Virus record (IMG/VR): IMGVR_UViG_3300010883_000144
Span: 1 to 37,048 of that record
Direction: 5' to 3' (one strand)
DNA length: 37,048 nt
Origin: a virus
In this document: positions 6,093-14,545 of the stretch, piece after piece
Position numbering within the stretch: position 1 is the first letter of the stretch
How the letters are laid out: each line of letters starts with the position of its first letter
Notes under the pieces: generated by a model
Seen by the model: the letters and a program-made list of their open reading frames with translations, nothing else
Database searches by the model: none
Told to the model about the DNA's origin: nothing
Position numbers and translations under genes: made by a program

Positions 6093-9000
6093 TTAACTCG
6101 AACCCTCATCAACATCAGGCTCAATAGAGTCGCTTAACTCATTTAAGATCAACTTTTTACTATTAAATAATCTAGAATTATCGATATTTCTTAAAATGCT
6201 TAAAATACCTGGCGACATAGAAGGAGAATTTCCAGAGTTCTCAACTTTTTTGTCAATCTCACGCTCAAAAGCTTCGAAAGAAGTAAGGCTCTTAGAACCA
6301 TAAGGTTTTCTCATCGAGTCTTGGCTGCGCTTATTCATCGTCATATTACCAAAATTGGGCATGTGATGAGATGCTGCTGTTTTTTTATCAGATTTCTTCT
6401 TCATATCTTGACCCCACACATTCTTCATCCGGGCTTGTGCTTTAACTGGGGCATCGTCGTCGTCGATAGAGAGCAACAAATCTTCTTCTTCTTCATCATC
6501 ATCATCTATCTCATTAAATTTAGAGGGTTCTGAACTAGGATCTATAGGCATTCCGTCAAGTAACTTAGAGTCATCTCCCTGGTCAGCAGCAAAAAGACCG
6601 CCTCCCTCTTCTTCATCTCCGGTGTCTCCACCATCTTCTCCGCCGGCTTCGCCACCAGCTGCTTCGATCTCAGCATCATCCAGCTTATCTTGCTTCAAGC
6701 CCTCAGTGATGCCCTCAATATCTTCCTCAGTTAGACCAAGCACGTTCTTTCTAACCCACCCACGATTTAGCATACCTTCGGGCACTTTACCTGCAATATC
6801 AAAGCGCATACTAATTAACTCAAGTTTTTGTAACTGAGCTACTGAAGACGGGTTTGATAACCTCAAATCGAAATCGAGCAGTTCTTCAGCATCGTAACCG
6901 TGAGAGTATAAGTGAATCATCGCTAGTTTATTAAGTTCGGAGATGACTGTTTTTTGAATCCTCTGAATCGAACGAGAAAACCTGATATCTTCTTGCGCGA
7001 GGGTTGCTTTTGCACCAATATCTTCATCATAGCCTAGATAAGCTTTCGGGATTTTTATCGCAGCGAATAGTTTCTTCTGAATGTACTCTACGTCTTCTAT
7101 TGCTGTGGCATTTGTACCACCAGCTAACGTATCAATCTTTGTCCCACTATCGCCACCGCGAACTGGGATGTAGTAATCTTCATCTACAGCCATCGGATTG
7201 TATCTTAGATCTGCTTGGCCAGTAGAACTACTAGCTACTACACTTTTCTTAAGTGACGACTTCGCTTGCTCTACATATGACGCAACATCCTCAGGCGGAA
7301 CGTTACCAACATCTATGTAAAAAACCCTTCTTTCGGGTGCCCTTATGATCCTATACACGAGCATCGCGTCTTCAATAAGGATCAACTGGCGCCAGATTCG
7401 TCTAGCTGACTCTAAAACTGATGTTCCGTAGGGCAAAAACGCGTCGTTTGCTAACAGCCTAAAGTGAGTTATCTGCCAGTTCTCTAAAATTGTGTTTCCT
7501 TGAGTTATCCAACGAAACCTAACAGCGGCTGGATTATCCGGATCAAAACCCTCTTCCCTCTCTATCTCAGTAATCGGTATTGGGTAAGCATTGATGACGC
7601 CATATTCGGGATGGATATCATTAAAAAGGAAAAAATCGCCATATTTGACAAGATTCCTAACCCACATGACGAGATTAAACTCAACGTTTAGGGTATCATG
7701 AAAAAGCGTGTTTAGCAGCTCTTGTTTTTGGGGATCTTCGGAGTATATGTGCAAGACCCTTCCATTCTCATCTGAAGAAACTGTCTCTTCAGAGTATATG
7801 TCCAAAGCAGACGCTAGTTCGGGTGTTGCTTCCATCTCAGAATTTGAAACAAAGCATATTCCCTTACGAGTATTGCTATCGCAGACAGCAAAATTATGAG
7901 TTTTTGTAACTGTTATATCATAAACCGGCTCAGGCACTCCAGTATTTACGACACTTATAATTTTATGATTGACATAATTTTCCTTGAAATCAGAAAACGT
8001 TTGATAACCTTTCCACTGCAATCTTTTTCGAATCTTACCGGTTGATACATTTAATTTATCCGACAGCGATTTGAGCGTATCTTTCTTGTTATATACGTTG
8101 CAGATCACCTGGAAGTTTAAAGTCCTGTCTGCGTTAGCATTCTGTAATCTTTTTTGATCTTTCCTACTTTTGTTTCCAATACCCGGAGGGTTTGTCTTGT
8201 TTCTTAAGATTGTTGCAGCTACGTTTTTCCTATATCCGTCTGTTAGCTTTGTTTTCTTAAGATTCTTCTTTTGATTTTTGCGAAGGTCACCCGTCTCTGA
8301 CCATCTTAATGACATATAGGCTGATTGCTTTTCTCTTTCCTTTGGATCTTCGAACCGCTTATTATTAATTCTAGCATGCATTGCTAAATGCTCTTTAGCA
8401 TCCATCAACTCAAGATTTTCTATTCTATTATCTTCTTTGATAAAATTTTTGTGATGAACATGTAACCCATCTAATTTTTTTATTAAACGATTATTTGAAT
8501 ACTCTGCAATTAATACATGTTCTGGCTTCCAGCCCCTAGAGAACCCATAAATCCATCGATAGTTTCCTTTCGTGACTTTGGATTCAAACTGCTTTCTATA
8601 AAATGGCATTACAGCAGTATTTGGCTGTATTTCATCTGTTCTACAGTACTCGCCATTTCGAAGCATTATTGGGTGATTTCCGGTGCATCTAATCGTTGAT
8701 CCATCGTCAAACGTAATTTCATAAATTTCATCTTCTACAGTTTGCCACGCATTTTCTACCGGGGCCAGAACCGTTGAATCAGTCTCTTTATTATATGAAA
8801 AAACGTATACTGTTTCTCCGTTTTCAAACTTATTAACAATATCTTTGATAGCAATGACACCCTCTTCTGTGTTTGTTGCTATTAGAGTATCTCCAGTTAA
8901 ACAGAAATCGCTATACCTCGCCATCCTATCAAAAGCACCATAAGCGCTTAATGTAGAATTATAGATATCGCTGTGAGCTCTTTTGAAAAGCTCTACAGCA

Positions 9001-9107
9001 GATGATTTTGCACTGCTAGCTTTTCCAGCAATTTTACGCTTGACCACTGGGCCGGTACGAAAAATCCTAGTCAGCCTTTGGAATAAACTTTTTTCTTTTT
9101 CTGCCAT
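6093..9107 (-). CDS. Portal protein, gp20-like, interrupted by an intein (1004-aa precursor; about 650 aa after splicing)
   Basis: The portal is the dodecameric ring at one head vertex through which DNA enters and to which the tail attaches. Residues 1-68 are the basic N-extein. The family core starts again at residue 423 with SEMEATPELASALDIYSEE, followed by WVRNLVKYGDFFLFND, INAYPIPITEIERE and DAMLVYRIIRAPERRVFYID, and then the helical stem and crown region (RISRSIQRIQKT-like helices). Residues about 820-900 are Glu/Asp/Gly-rich and probably disordered, giving about 125 residues more than T4 gp20 (524 aa) once the 354-aa intein is removed. ATG at 9107 has only a modest site (GAGTG) and lies behind a hairpin. 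Neighbours are terminase upstream and the head genes downstream. Portal identity is strong; active splicing is inferred from intact motifs. Confidence 0.93.
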   Translation of the reverse strand: MAEKEKSLFQRLTRIFRTGPVVKRKIAGKASSAKSSAVELFKRAHSDIYNSTLSAYGAFDRMARYSDFCLTGDTLIATNTEEGVIAIKDIVNKFENGETVYVFSYNKETDSTVLAPVENAWQTVEDEIYEITFDDGSTIRCTGNHPIMLRNGEYCRTDEIQPNTAVMPFYRKQFESKVTKGNYRWIYGFSRGWKPEHVLIAEYSNNRLIKKLDGLHVHHKNFIKEDNRIENLELMDAKEHLAMHARINNKRFEDPKEREKQSAYMSLRWSETGDLRKNQKKNLKKTKLTDGYRKNVAATILRNKTNPPGIGNKSRKDQKRLQNANADRTLNFQVICNVYNKKDTLKSLSDKLNVSTGKIRKRLQWKGYQTFSDFKENYVNHKIISVVNTGVPEPVYDITVTKTHNFAVCDSNTRKGICFVSNSEMEATPELASALDIYSEETVSSDENGRVLHIYSEDPQKQELLNTLFHDTLNVEFNLVMWVRNLVKYGDFFLFNDIHPEYGVINAYPIPITEIEREEGFDPDNPAAVRFRWITQGNTILENWQITHFRLLANDAFLPYGTSVLESARRIWRQLILIEDAMLVYRIIRAPERRVFYIDVGNVPPEDVASYVEQAKSSLKKSVVASSSTGQADLRYNPMAVDEDYYIPVRGGDSGTKIDTLAGGTNATAIEDVEYIQKKLFAAIKIPKAYLGYDEDIGAKATLAQEDIRFSRSIQRIQKTVISELNKLAMIHLYSHGYDAEELLDFDLRLSNPSSVAQLQKLELISMRFDIAGKVPEGMLNRGWVRKNVLGLTEEDIEGITEGLKQDKLDDAEIEAAGGEAGGEDGGDTGDEEEGGGLFAADQGDDSKLLDGMPIDPSSEPSKFNEIDDDDEEEEDLLLSIDDDDAPVKAQARMKNVWGQDMKKKSDKKTAASHHMPNFGNMTMNKRSQDSMRKPYGSKSLTSFEAFEREIDKKVENSGNSPSMSPGILSILRNIDNSRLFNSKKLILNELSDSIEPDVDEGSS
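7842..8903 (-). mobile_element. Intein with HNH homing endonuclease inside the portal gene (354 aa)
   Basis: This is a protein-splicing element. It begins at Cys (codon 8903-8901) with CLTGDTLIAT, the usual intein block A, and has the block B TxxH as CTGNH at intein residues 73-77. It ends with block F (VYDITVTKTHNFAV, about 327-340) and block G CFVSN, followed by Ser as the first C-extein residue. The penultimate residue is Ser instead of the usual His. Residues about 145-180 carry an HNH motif (GLHVHHKNFIKEDNRIENLE), and residues about 275-305 look like a helix-turn-helix DNA-binding unit (LKSLSDKLNVSTGKIRKRL). The element keeps the portal frame open at both ends and seems more AT-rich than the exteins. 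Boundaries were checked at codon level. Splicing and endonuclease activity are not proven. Confidence 0.93.
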
Positions 9108-9120
9108 TTTATCACTCTAT

Positions 9121-9142
9121 GTTATAATATTAGTATTACAAC
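9121..9142 (-). promoter_or_regulatory. Hairpin in the leader of the portal gene
   Basis: In the 46-base gap between terminase and portal, GTTATAATA (9121-9129) and TATTACAAC (9134-9142) form an 8-of-9 dyad around a 4-base loop. In the transcript (minus strand) the odd pair is a G-U wobble, so a full 9-pair stem can form, ending about 13 bases before the portal start. No U-tract follows it. It may modulate terminase/portal message processing or translation. AT-rich dyads arise by chance, hence low confidence. Confidence 0.35.
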
Positions 9143-9153
9143 TTTCTTTAAAA

Positions 9154-10758
9154 TTAAATTAGCCACTTAAACTCTGGATCGATACTACCTGAAAAATGTC
9201 CGGAAATCACATCATAAGGAACTAAATGCCTCGAATTAATAACTTTCTTTAAATATTCACTTCCACCGAAAGAAGAACCTAAAGAACCATGAAAAACGTT
9301 AGAATTCGTAGAAAACCCAGCCAGCATCGCTTTATTTAGGTTAGCTGAGCTTTTTGAGTGAAAATTGGAGGTATCATACAACCAAACACCAATAGCTAGT
9401 GACATAACTAAGTCATCGTGCTTGCTACGCATGGCCTGAGGCTTAGAACCCTTCCAAATAAACGTTTTCATCTCCTCATAGAACCTAGCAGAGTATATTT
9501 TGATCTGTTTGTTCCTTATTACTTCTTCGAGCTTCGTAAGTATCTTTGACCTTGAGGGTCCTTGCGTTGAAAAGCCACCTTTACCAATAGGACCGTCACC
9601 ATAAAGGGCTGAGATGCGATCTTTCTCCTTCTCAAAGTAGATATCTTGGCATTTTAGCTCTTTAAGCTTCATCAGAACTGCATACCCATATGTATTGCTC
9701 TCTGGGCATATAACAGCATTGTTATACCTCTTGCTGGCCTCCATCAAGACGATAGCAAATTGATCTGGGGGTACTTTTCCCTTAAACTCACATACTACCT
9801 CAGATTCGTTCGTATCGATCACATGGAGAGCCGAAAAGTCAGCGCCATCTCCTCGAGAGATGTCGGCAGAAATGACATATTTGTTCTCTGGCAAGGAATA
9901 TTTCCAAACCCAGACGTTGTTACCAGGACCCCACCGTTCAATAGGGTTCTTGATCCCCATCATTAGGGATTCTATGTCTGATTGCGACAAAAACGTCTCA
10001 CCCGATGACTGAAAGTCACAAAGCAGCTCTTGCGCAATCTGACGCCGGGTCATATTTTTGGTCTCTTTATCAAACCACTCATCACCGCGCTCTGGGTGAA
10101 CATCCCACGGGAGCTTTATTGCGTGAAAATCATTATCTCCGGATTCTGCTTGCGTATATATGTCATAATACTGACCACCGACGCCATTTGGGGTAGATAG
10201 AACAATTGCACGACCACCAGTTGACAATGTCGGATACAAACCCATCCACAATTCATCAAAATTTCTAACAAAAGCCGCTTCATCAACGATTAGGAGTGAT
10301 AAGGCCTCGGAACGACCAGCATCTTCTGATGTCGGAATAGCTTTTACGATAGAACCGTTAGAAAATTCCAAAGATTGCTTGTTATTAGAGACAATTTCTG
10401 GCATTATAAGCCACTTGGGCAAGTGGCGAATGGCGAATTTCACTTTCCTGATAAAGTTTTGGGCAACAGCAAGTTTAGTCGCAATGACTAAGATGTTTTT
10501 ATCTTTATAAAAAATAGCTAGCCAAGTAGCGTAAGCAGCGACTAACGTAGAAAGCCCAAGTTGTCGACTCTTGACGATCACATTAAAACGGTTAGCATTA
10601 AAATCAGTAACGCAGTCATCTTGAAATGGATATGTATCAAAAGATAACGTTCCACGCGTAGCATGCTGGATTTTTACGTATTTATTGAAAAAATAAGACG
10701 GATCTTTACCGCACTTAACGATCTCTTTAACTTGACGCTGCTTAGTTGATGGAGGCAT
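9154..10758 (-). CDS. Terminase large subunit, gp17-like (534 aa)
   Basis: This is the packaging motor: an N-terminal ATPase drives DNA into the prohead and a C-terminal RNase H-fold nuclease cuts the concatemer. ATPase motifs are KSRQLGLST at 63-71 (Walker A of deviant type, with Leu where the usual Lys would be and a Lys at the front), LLIVDEAAF at 155-163 (Walker B) and LSTPNG at 187-192 (coupling motif). Nuclease acids are D299 (ISADISRGDGADFS), E353 (CPESNTYG) and D448/D449 (KHDDLVMSLA). Length is somewhat below T4 gp17 (610 aa). The start is set at ATG 10758, which overlaps the previous stop (TGATG), rather than an in-frame TTG one codon earlier. No small terminase subunit was recognised in the window. 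The upstream resolvase and Mre11-Rad50 genes suggest coupling of branch removal to packaging. Confidence 0.95.
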   Translation of the reverse strand: MPPSTKQRQVKEIVKCGKDPSYFFNKYVKIQHATRGTLSFDTYPFQDDCVTDFNANRFNVIVKSRQLGLSTLVAAYATWLAIFYKDKNILVIATKLAVAQNFIRKVKFAIRHLPKWLIMPEIVSNNKQSLEFSNGSIVKAIPTSEDAGRSEALSLLIVDEAAFVRNFDELWMGLYPTLSTGGRAIVLSTPNGVGGQYYDIYTQAESGDNDFHAIKLPWDVHPERGDEWFDKETKNMTRRQIAQELLCDFQSSGETFLSQSDIESLMMGIKNPIERWGPGNNVWVWKYSLPENKYVISADISRGDGADFSALHVIDTNESEVVCEFKGKVPPDQFAIVLMEASKRYNNAVICPESNTYGYAVLMKLKELKCQDIYFEKEKDRISALYGDGPIGKGGFSTQGPSRSKILTKLEEVIRNKQIKIYSARFYEEMKTFIWKGSKPQAMRSKHDDLVMSLAIGVWLYDTSNFHSKSSANLNKAMLAGFSTNSNVFHGSLGSSFGGSEYLKKVINSRHLVPYDVISGHFSGSIDPEFKWLI

Positions 10759-11126
10759 CAAGCAACTTTCAAATGAACATTCATTCGGTAGTAAGCTAAC
10801 TTGCGGGGAGCATAAGCTGAGACATTTACTAGCTCAACATCAATGTCCCTGTCTTCTTCAGTAACCTTTATAGCTCTTCCGACCCTTTCTTTAAAACTAG
10901 ACTTCATCTGGCTAAGGGCATCAGATATAACATCATTAGCTTCTTTCTCGTATTTTGGTATCTGCTCCTGCATCGATTCTTCTCCGACAAGCTGAATCAC
11001 CGCAATGTATTTCAAAACCAGGCTATCTCCGTGTAAAGATGAGGTCACTTTCATCGTATCACTAGAATACCCAAAAGTATGGTTGAATATCTGGCCCAAA
11101 GCGCTCACTTCATTTGCATCTAACAT
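10758..11126 (-). CDS. Unknown small protein directly upstream of terminase (122 aa)
   Basis: Not recognised. Residues about 15-50 and 90-120 look beta-rich (MKVTSSLHGDSLVLKYIAVIQLV and DIDVELVNVSAY followed by RMNVHLKVA). A charged helix lies between them at about 55-85 (QIPKYEKEANDVISDALSQM). No Cys or catalytic motif is visible. The start has an ideal AGGAG site that overlaps the preceding stop, and the gene ends by overlapping the terminase ATG by one base, so the two are probably translated together. The position invites a small-terminase-like or packaging-accessory role, but the fold pattern does not look like the mainly helical T4 gp16, so no function is assigned. Confidence 0.75.
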   Translation of the reverse strand: MLDANEVSALGQIFNHTFGYSSDTMKVTSSLHGDSLVLKYIAVIQLVGEESMQEQIPKYEKEANDVISDALSQMKSSFKERVGRAIKVTEEDRDIDVELVNVSAYAPRKLAYYRMNVHLKVA

Positions 11127-11135
11127 TTTCTTCTC

Positions 11136-11396
11136 CTAAAAGAACTTATACATGGGATTGTACTGTTTATTTTTCCTTAACAGCCAATCGTCAATCTCTT
11201 CCTTGTTTGGTTTCCAGCTATCTCCGTTAATATTTCTGTTGGGTTCTATAAAACAAACAAAACAATCACAGCAAGCACCCTTATTGTAAGCACTAAATGT
11301 ATCTTCTAAAGTTTGTAAGATCCCGCCGCATATTTCGCACACAGATGGAATATTTTTCTCTCTTTCGTTAATATAAATATCAATAAAATCACTCAT
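11136..11396 (-). CDS. Small Cys-rich, probably zinc-binding protein (86 aa)
   Basis: The start is taken as ATG 11396, which overlaps the end of the Mre11-Rad50 gene by 8 bases; an in-frame TTG lies two codons earlier. Two cysteine pairs stand about 18 residues apart: C20-x-x-C23 (VCEICGG) and C42/C43 with C45 and C48 (ACCDCFVC). This pattern fits a treble-clef or ribbon zinc site. The C-terminal third is charged with Trp and Tyr (KPNKEEIDDWLLRKNKQYNP) and could be an interaction tail. Overlap with the nuclease/ATPase gene suggests a part in the same DNA-processing set, for instance an adaptor, but no family was recognised. Confidence 0.75.
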   Translation of the reverse strand: MSDFIDIYINEREKNIPSVCEICGGILQTLEDTFSAYNKGACCDCFVCFIEPNRNINGDSWKPNKEEIDDWLLRKNKQYNPMYKFF

Positions 11397-14300
11397 AAAC
11401 AACTAAAGAATTCTTTCCTTTACTCCTGATATCTAAAACATTGTCAACGACGTCTTTAATAGCATCGATATGTGATATAACCAAGATACACTTAAACCAC
11501 TTCTTTAGAGAGATAAGAAGCCGGCTACAAGCTTCTATGTTCCCATCATCCAAAGTACCGAATCCCTCATCAATTATAAGCAAATCTGACTTTGGTAAAT
11601 TAGAAACATTGATAAGAGCAACTCTGATAGCTAATGATGCTATCATCTTCTCCATGCCAGATGCACACTCAATAATCCTTTTTGAATCGCCATAGTCAAT
11701 AAATACATCTAGCGCGTTCGTTTTATATTCGGCCTCGATCTCTATAGTGAACTCAACAGCACCTTGCAATATTTTGTCTATTTCTGAGTTTATCAATGGA
11801 AGCTGTGCACTCATTATTTTTAGTGGAATACCTTTTTTATCAACTGCTTGCAAAAAAGCATTATAAGCATTCCATTTCTTTTTTAGCTCTGAGAATTTCT
11901 CTCTTTCTTCTTCAGAGTCAGTCAGCTGTTGTTGAGTTAAACCAATCTTTTCGCTTAAGCTCAACCTATCAGCATCTAAAAAGTTAGCCCCCTCAGTTAG
12001 TGATTTTAATTTATTTTTTAGCCTAGTTATCTCCGTTGCTTCAGAGCTTTGAGTCGCATTTAGCCTCATTTTAGAAAGCTTCTTTTTTGCTTCTGCTATA
12101 TCTTGGTTAATACTAGCATCTTCGACTTCTAATTCTCTTAAAGAAACTAAGATGCTGCTTTTCTCCAGCTTAGAGTCTGATTCTTTTTTCAAAATATCTT
12201 CGTATTTCTTAACTTTATCTTCCAAAGCTTCACCCAGAATCTTTTTTAAGTTACGCTTAATAGCTGAGCAATTAAAAGATACTTCTTTCACTTTTGTTTC
12301 TTGTTCTGGTATCTTGCTTTTTGCTACATGAGAATCCCTAATGAACTTACACGTCGGAAAAGAGTCTCCGCACGGCACGACCTCTAATGTACTAGCACAC
12401 TTCTTTTGATTTTTCAAAAGGGTCTTCTCTTTTTCTAACGCGTGCTGTATTTCTTGTAAGTTAGTTTCGATCTCTTTCTGCTGGTCGAGGTTTTCCTTTA
12501 ATTCTTCTATTGGAAACTGTTCTCTGATTTGCGAAATCTTCGATAAATGAGACTCTATATCAGATATCTTATCCGATACAGATATTATCTTTTCCTGCAT
12601 TGATTTGCTTCTGTTAGTCAGCAATTGTATCAGTTTTTTCTGGTCATCTATCTCATCTTCGGTAAAAGCTTCAGAATTTTCGTGCGTTGCCAAAAGCAAT
12701 TTTATACTGTCTATTTCTTCACGAATATTTTTCGACTGCTCTTCAACCTCAGTCCTCTCGCTAACTAACATTTCTAAATCAACTCGTTTGTTCCTAATGA
12801 TTGTTGCCCAATCACGATCGGGAGCCGATTTCATAGAACCCTTAAGCTCAGAAAATTCGTTCTTCGCTATGTTCAGCATATTATCAAAAACACTGAGATC
12901 AAGAAATTTAGTCAAGATCGATTTTCGAACAGTAGCACCGTTTTTAATAAAGTTGTTCATTCCGCCCTGGCTTGCAAGGGATGTAAGCAGAAAATCCTCT
13001 GCGGTACCGACCAGTGTCTTGAGATCTTTATCAGTTTCTCGGCGCTGTTCACCGCTTAGATCCTCTAAACTGTTTCCATCGGGATCTAGTTTCCACATGT
13101 TTAAGCTAGTCGATGCAGAAGTTTTTCCAGCTCTGTTTGTGTGTTTAGCTGAATGTCTCTCTATCCTATAAGGTTTTCCATTGACGGCCAGGTCGATCTC
13201 TACTTTACAAAAACCCTTCCTTGAATTTATGATGTGCAGATTCTTTATTGAACCGCGATCTGTCGTGTTGAAAAGACCGTACATTAAGGTACCCGGAATT
13301 GATGACTTCCCGATCCTATTCTTTCCAAATATACCGGTGATGCCGGTGATCTTATCAAAATCTATAACATTCCCGTTACCGTAACCGAAAGTGTTATCAA
13401 ACTTAAGCTTCTTCAATGACCAGCTGAGATTCTTTTTACTCTCATCTCTAGAAGCTTCAGATGCTACCCTTTTGGTCATATCTTCTAAGATATCTCTTTC
13501 ATCGTCAGTTAACACAAAAGTCTTTGTGTACTCTATCATGAGTTTCGTATGAGTTGCTGGATTTGAGAGATCACCCTTATCTAGAATAGTATCTCCAATA
13601 CTAATCTTTTCTTCTTTTTTATCTTCTATATCCCATTTGAAAACAACTTCGGTAGCTTTATATATTTCTCTCACTTCATTAAAAAGTTGTTTTATCTCGC
13701 TTTGTGGAATCACTGTTGAAGATCTAAAACGAAAACGACCATAAATCATACTTTCATCGATATTTGAAAGCGTTGATTCTACATCGCCCTCCCAGCTGAT
13801 CGTATAAAATGATCTCTTGTTAGCTACCGGAAAAAACTCGACGGTAAAATTATCTCTATCTTCTATATCCCAAACTAAGAAACCCTTCTCTATATCTTCT
13901 CCGTAATTCTGCTGAATGATTGAACCCGGATAAGCTATCCTCTTGTCATCAACCAAAAATTGTTGCTTGTGAATATCACCTAAGAAAGCAAAATCATACT
14001 CTTTAAAAAAATCTGACTTTATCTGATCAAACTCAGTTATATCCCAATCACTATCTATTTTAGAGCCCTGAACAGGACCGTGGAAGAGGGCGATAGAGAT
14101 GTTCTCTGGGTCTGGCTTAAGATCTGCCCATGATTCTTCATCAAAGCAAGAAAAAACGCACCAGCTAACATTGTGGCCCGTTAGAGGGTAAACTCCGGAT
14201 TGTTTGTAGAGGTGCAACCTATCGTCGCCAATTGCTTCAATAACTGGGGTGATAGCATCTTGTCTGTCTTTGTTGAGTATTAACCCGTCATGGTTACCCA

Positions 14301-14538
14301 AGATAATATGCGTAGGTGCAATCGCAGCTAGTCCCTTAAACCACCAGACAAGTATCTCGATCAACTCGGGTGATATTCCCTGCGTCTTCGAGTGTACTAT
14401 ATCACCACCCACAAAAATAGCATCGAGGTCCATCTCTCTAAGCGACTCAAAAATATCCTCAAACACTTCGCGATACTCTTCGTGCCTAGATAAACCACGA
14501 AAATGTATGTCAGCAAAATGTGCACACTTAAAACTCAT
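11389..14538 (-). CDS. Single-chain Mre11-Rad50 (SbcD-SbcC; gp47-gp46) fusion, recombination nuclease (1049 aa)
   Basis: This nuclease/ATPase processes DNA ends for recombination-dependent replication and can open hairpins and branches (family knowledge). Residues 1-340 are an Mre11-type phosphoesterase: DIH at 10-12, GGD at 44-46, GNHD at 81-84, FHGP near 152 and GDIHKQQ at 187-193. Residues about 365-1049 are a Rad50-type ATPase: Walker A GKNRIGKSS at 405-413, coiled coils at about 585-720 and 740-890, signature ASGMEK at 959-964, Walker B LLIIDEGFGTLDD at 986-998 and SHID at 1022. The tip of the coiled coil has C723 and C730 (VPCGDSFPTCKF), a Cx6C hook rather than CxxC. No stop or start separates the halves. 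In T4 and most bacteria these are two genes. ATG at 14538 has GAGG upstream. All motifs look intact. Confidence 0.93.
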   Translation of the reverse strand: MSFKCAHFADIHFRGLSRHEEYREVFEDIFESLREMDLDAIFVGGDIVHSKTQGISPELIEILVWWFKGLAAIAPTHIILGNHDGLILNKDRQDAITPVIEAIGDDRLHLYKQSGVYPLTGHNVSWCVFSCFDEESWADLKPDPENISIALFHGPVQGSKIDSDWDITEFDQIKSDFFKEYDFAFLGDIHKQQFLVDDKRIAYPGSIIQQNYGEDIEKGFLVWDIEDRDNFTVEFFPVANKRSFYTISWEGDVESTLSNIDESMIYGRFRFRSSTVIPQSEIKQLFNEVREIYKATEVVFKWDIEDKKEEKISIGDTILDKGDLSNPATHTKLMIEYTKTFVLTDDERDILEDMTKRVASEASRDESKKNLSWSLKKLKFDNTFGYGNGNVIDFDKITGITGIFGKNRIGKSSIPGTLMYGLFNTTDRGSIKNLHIINSRKGFCKVEIDLAVNGKPYRIERHSAKHTNRAGKTSASTSLNMWKLDPDGNSLEDLSGEQRRETDKDLKTLVGTAEDFLLTSLASQGGMNNFIKNGATVRKSILTKFLDLSVFDNMLNIAKNEFSELKGSMKSAPDRDWATIIRNKRVDLEMLVSERTEVEEQSKNIREEIDSIKLLLATHENSEAFTEDEIDDQKKLIQLLTNRSKSMQEKIISVSDKISDIESHLSKISQIREQFPIEELKENLDQQKEIETNLQEIQHALEKEKTLLKNQKKCASTLEVVPCGDSFPTCKFIRDSHVAKSKIPEQETKVKEVSFNCSAIKRNLKKILGEALEDKVKKYEDILKKESDSKLEKSSILVSLRELEVEDASINQDIAEAKKKLSKMRLNATQSSEATEITRLKNKLKSLTEGANFLDADRLSLSEKIGLTQQQLTDSEEEREKFSELKKKWNAYNAFLQAVDKKGIPLKIMSAQLPLINSEIDKILQGAVEFTIEIEAEYKTNALDVFIDYGDSKRIIECASGMEKMIASLAIRVALINVSNLPKSDLLIIDEGFGTLDDGNIEACSRLLISLKKWFKCILVISHIDAIKDVVDNVLDIRSKGKNSLVVYE

Positions 14539-14545
14539 CTTAACC

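Noticed and set aside
6074-6124. Upstream in-frame ATG for the 277-aa protein
   Set aside because: It overlaps the end of the portal gene, while ATG 6073 has an AAGGA site at good spacing.
10681-10700. T4 late-promoter-like ATAAATA on the minus strand
   Set aside because: It lies inside the terminase coding sequence; a similar hit near 32690 is also internal. No clean late promoter was found in any gap, so none is annotated.
10758-11126. The 122-aa protein as small terminase (gp16-like)
   Set aside because: Position fits, but the sequence appears beta-rich at both ends without the helical DNA-binding pattern; left as unknown.
12605-13171. Plus-strand open frame of 188 codons inside the Mre11-Rad50 gene
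   Set aside because: It is antisense to a gene with intact motifs in the opposite frame, has Ser/Phe-rich low-information composition and no ribosome site; a shadow frame.
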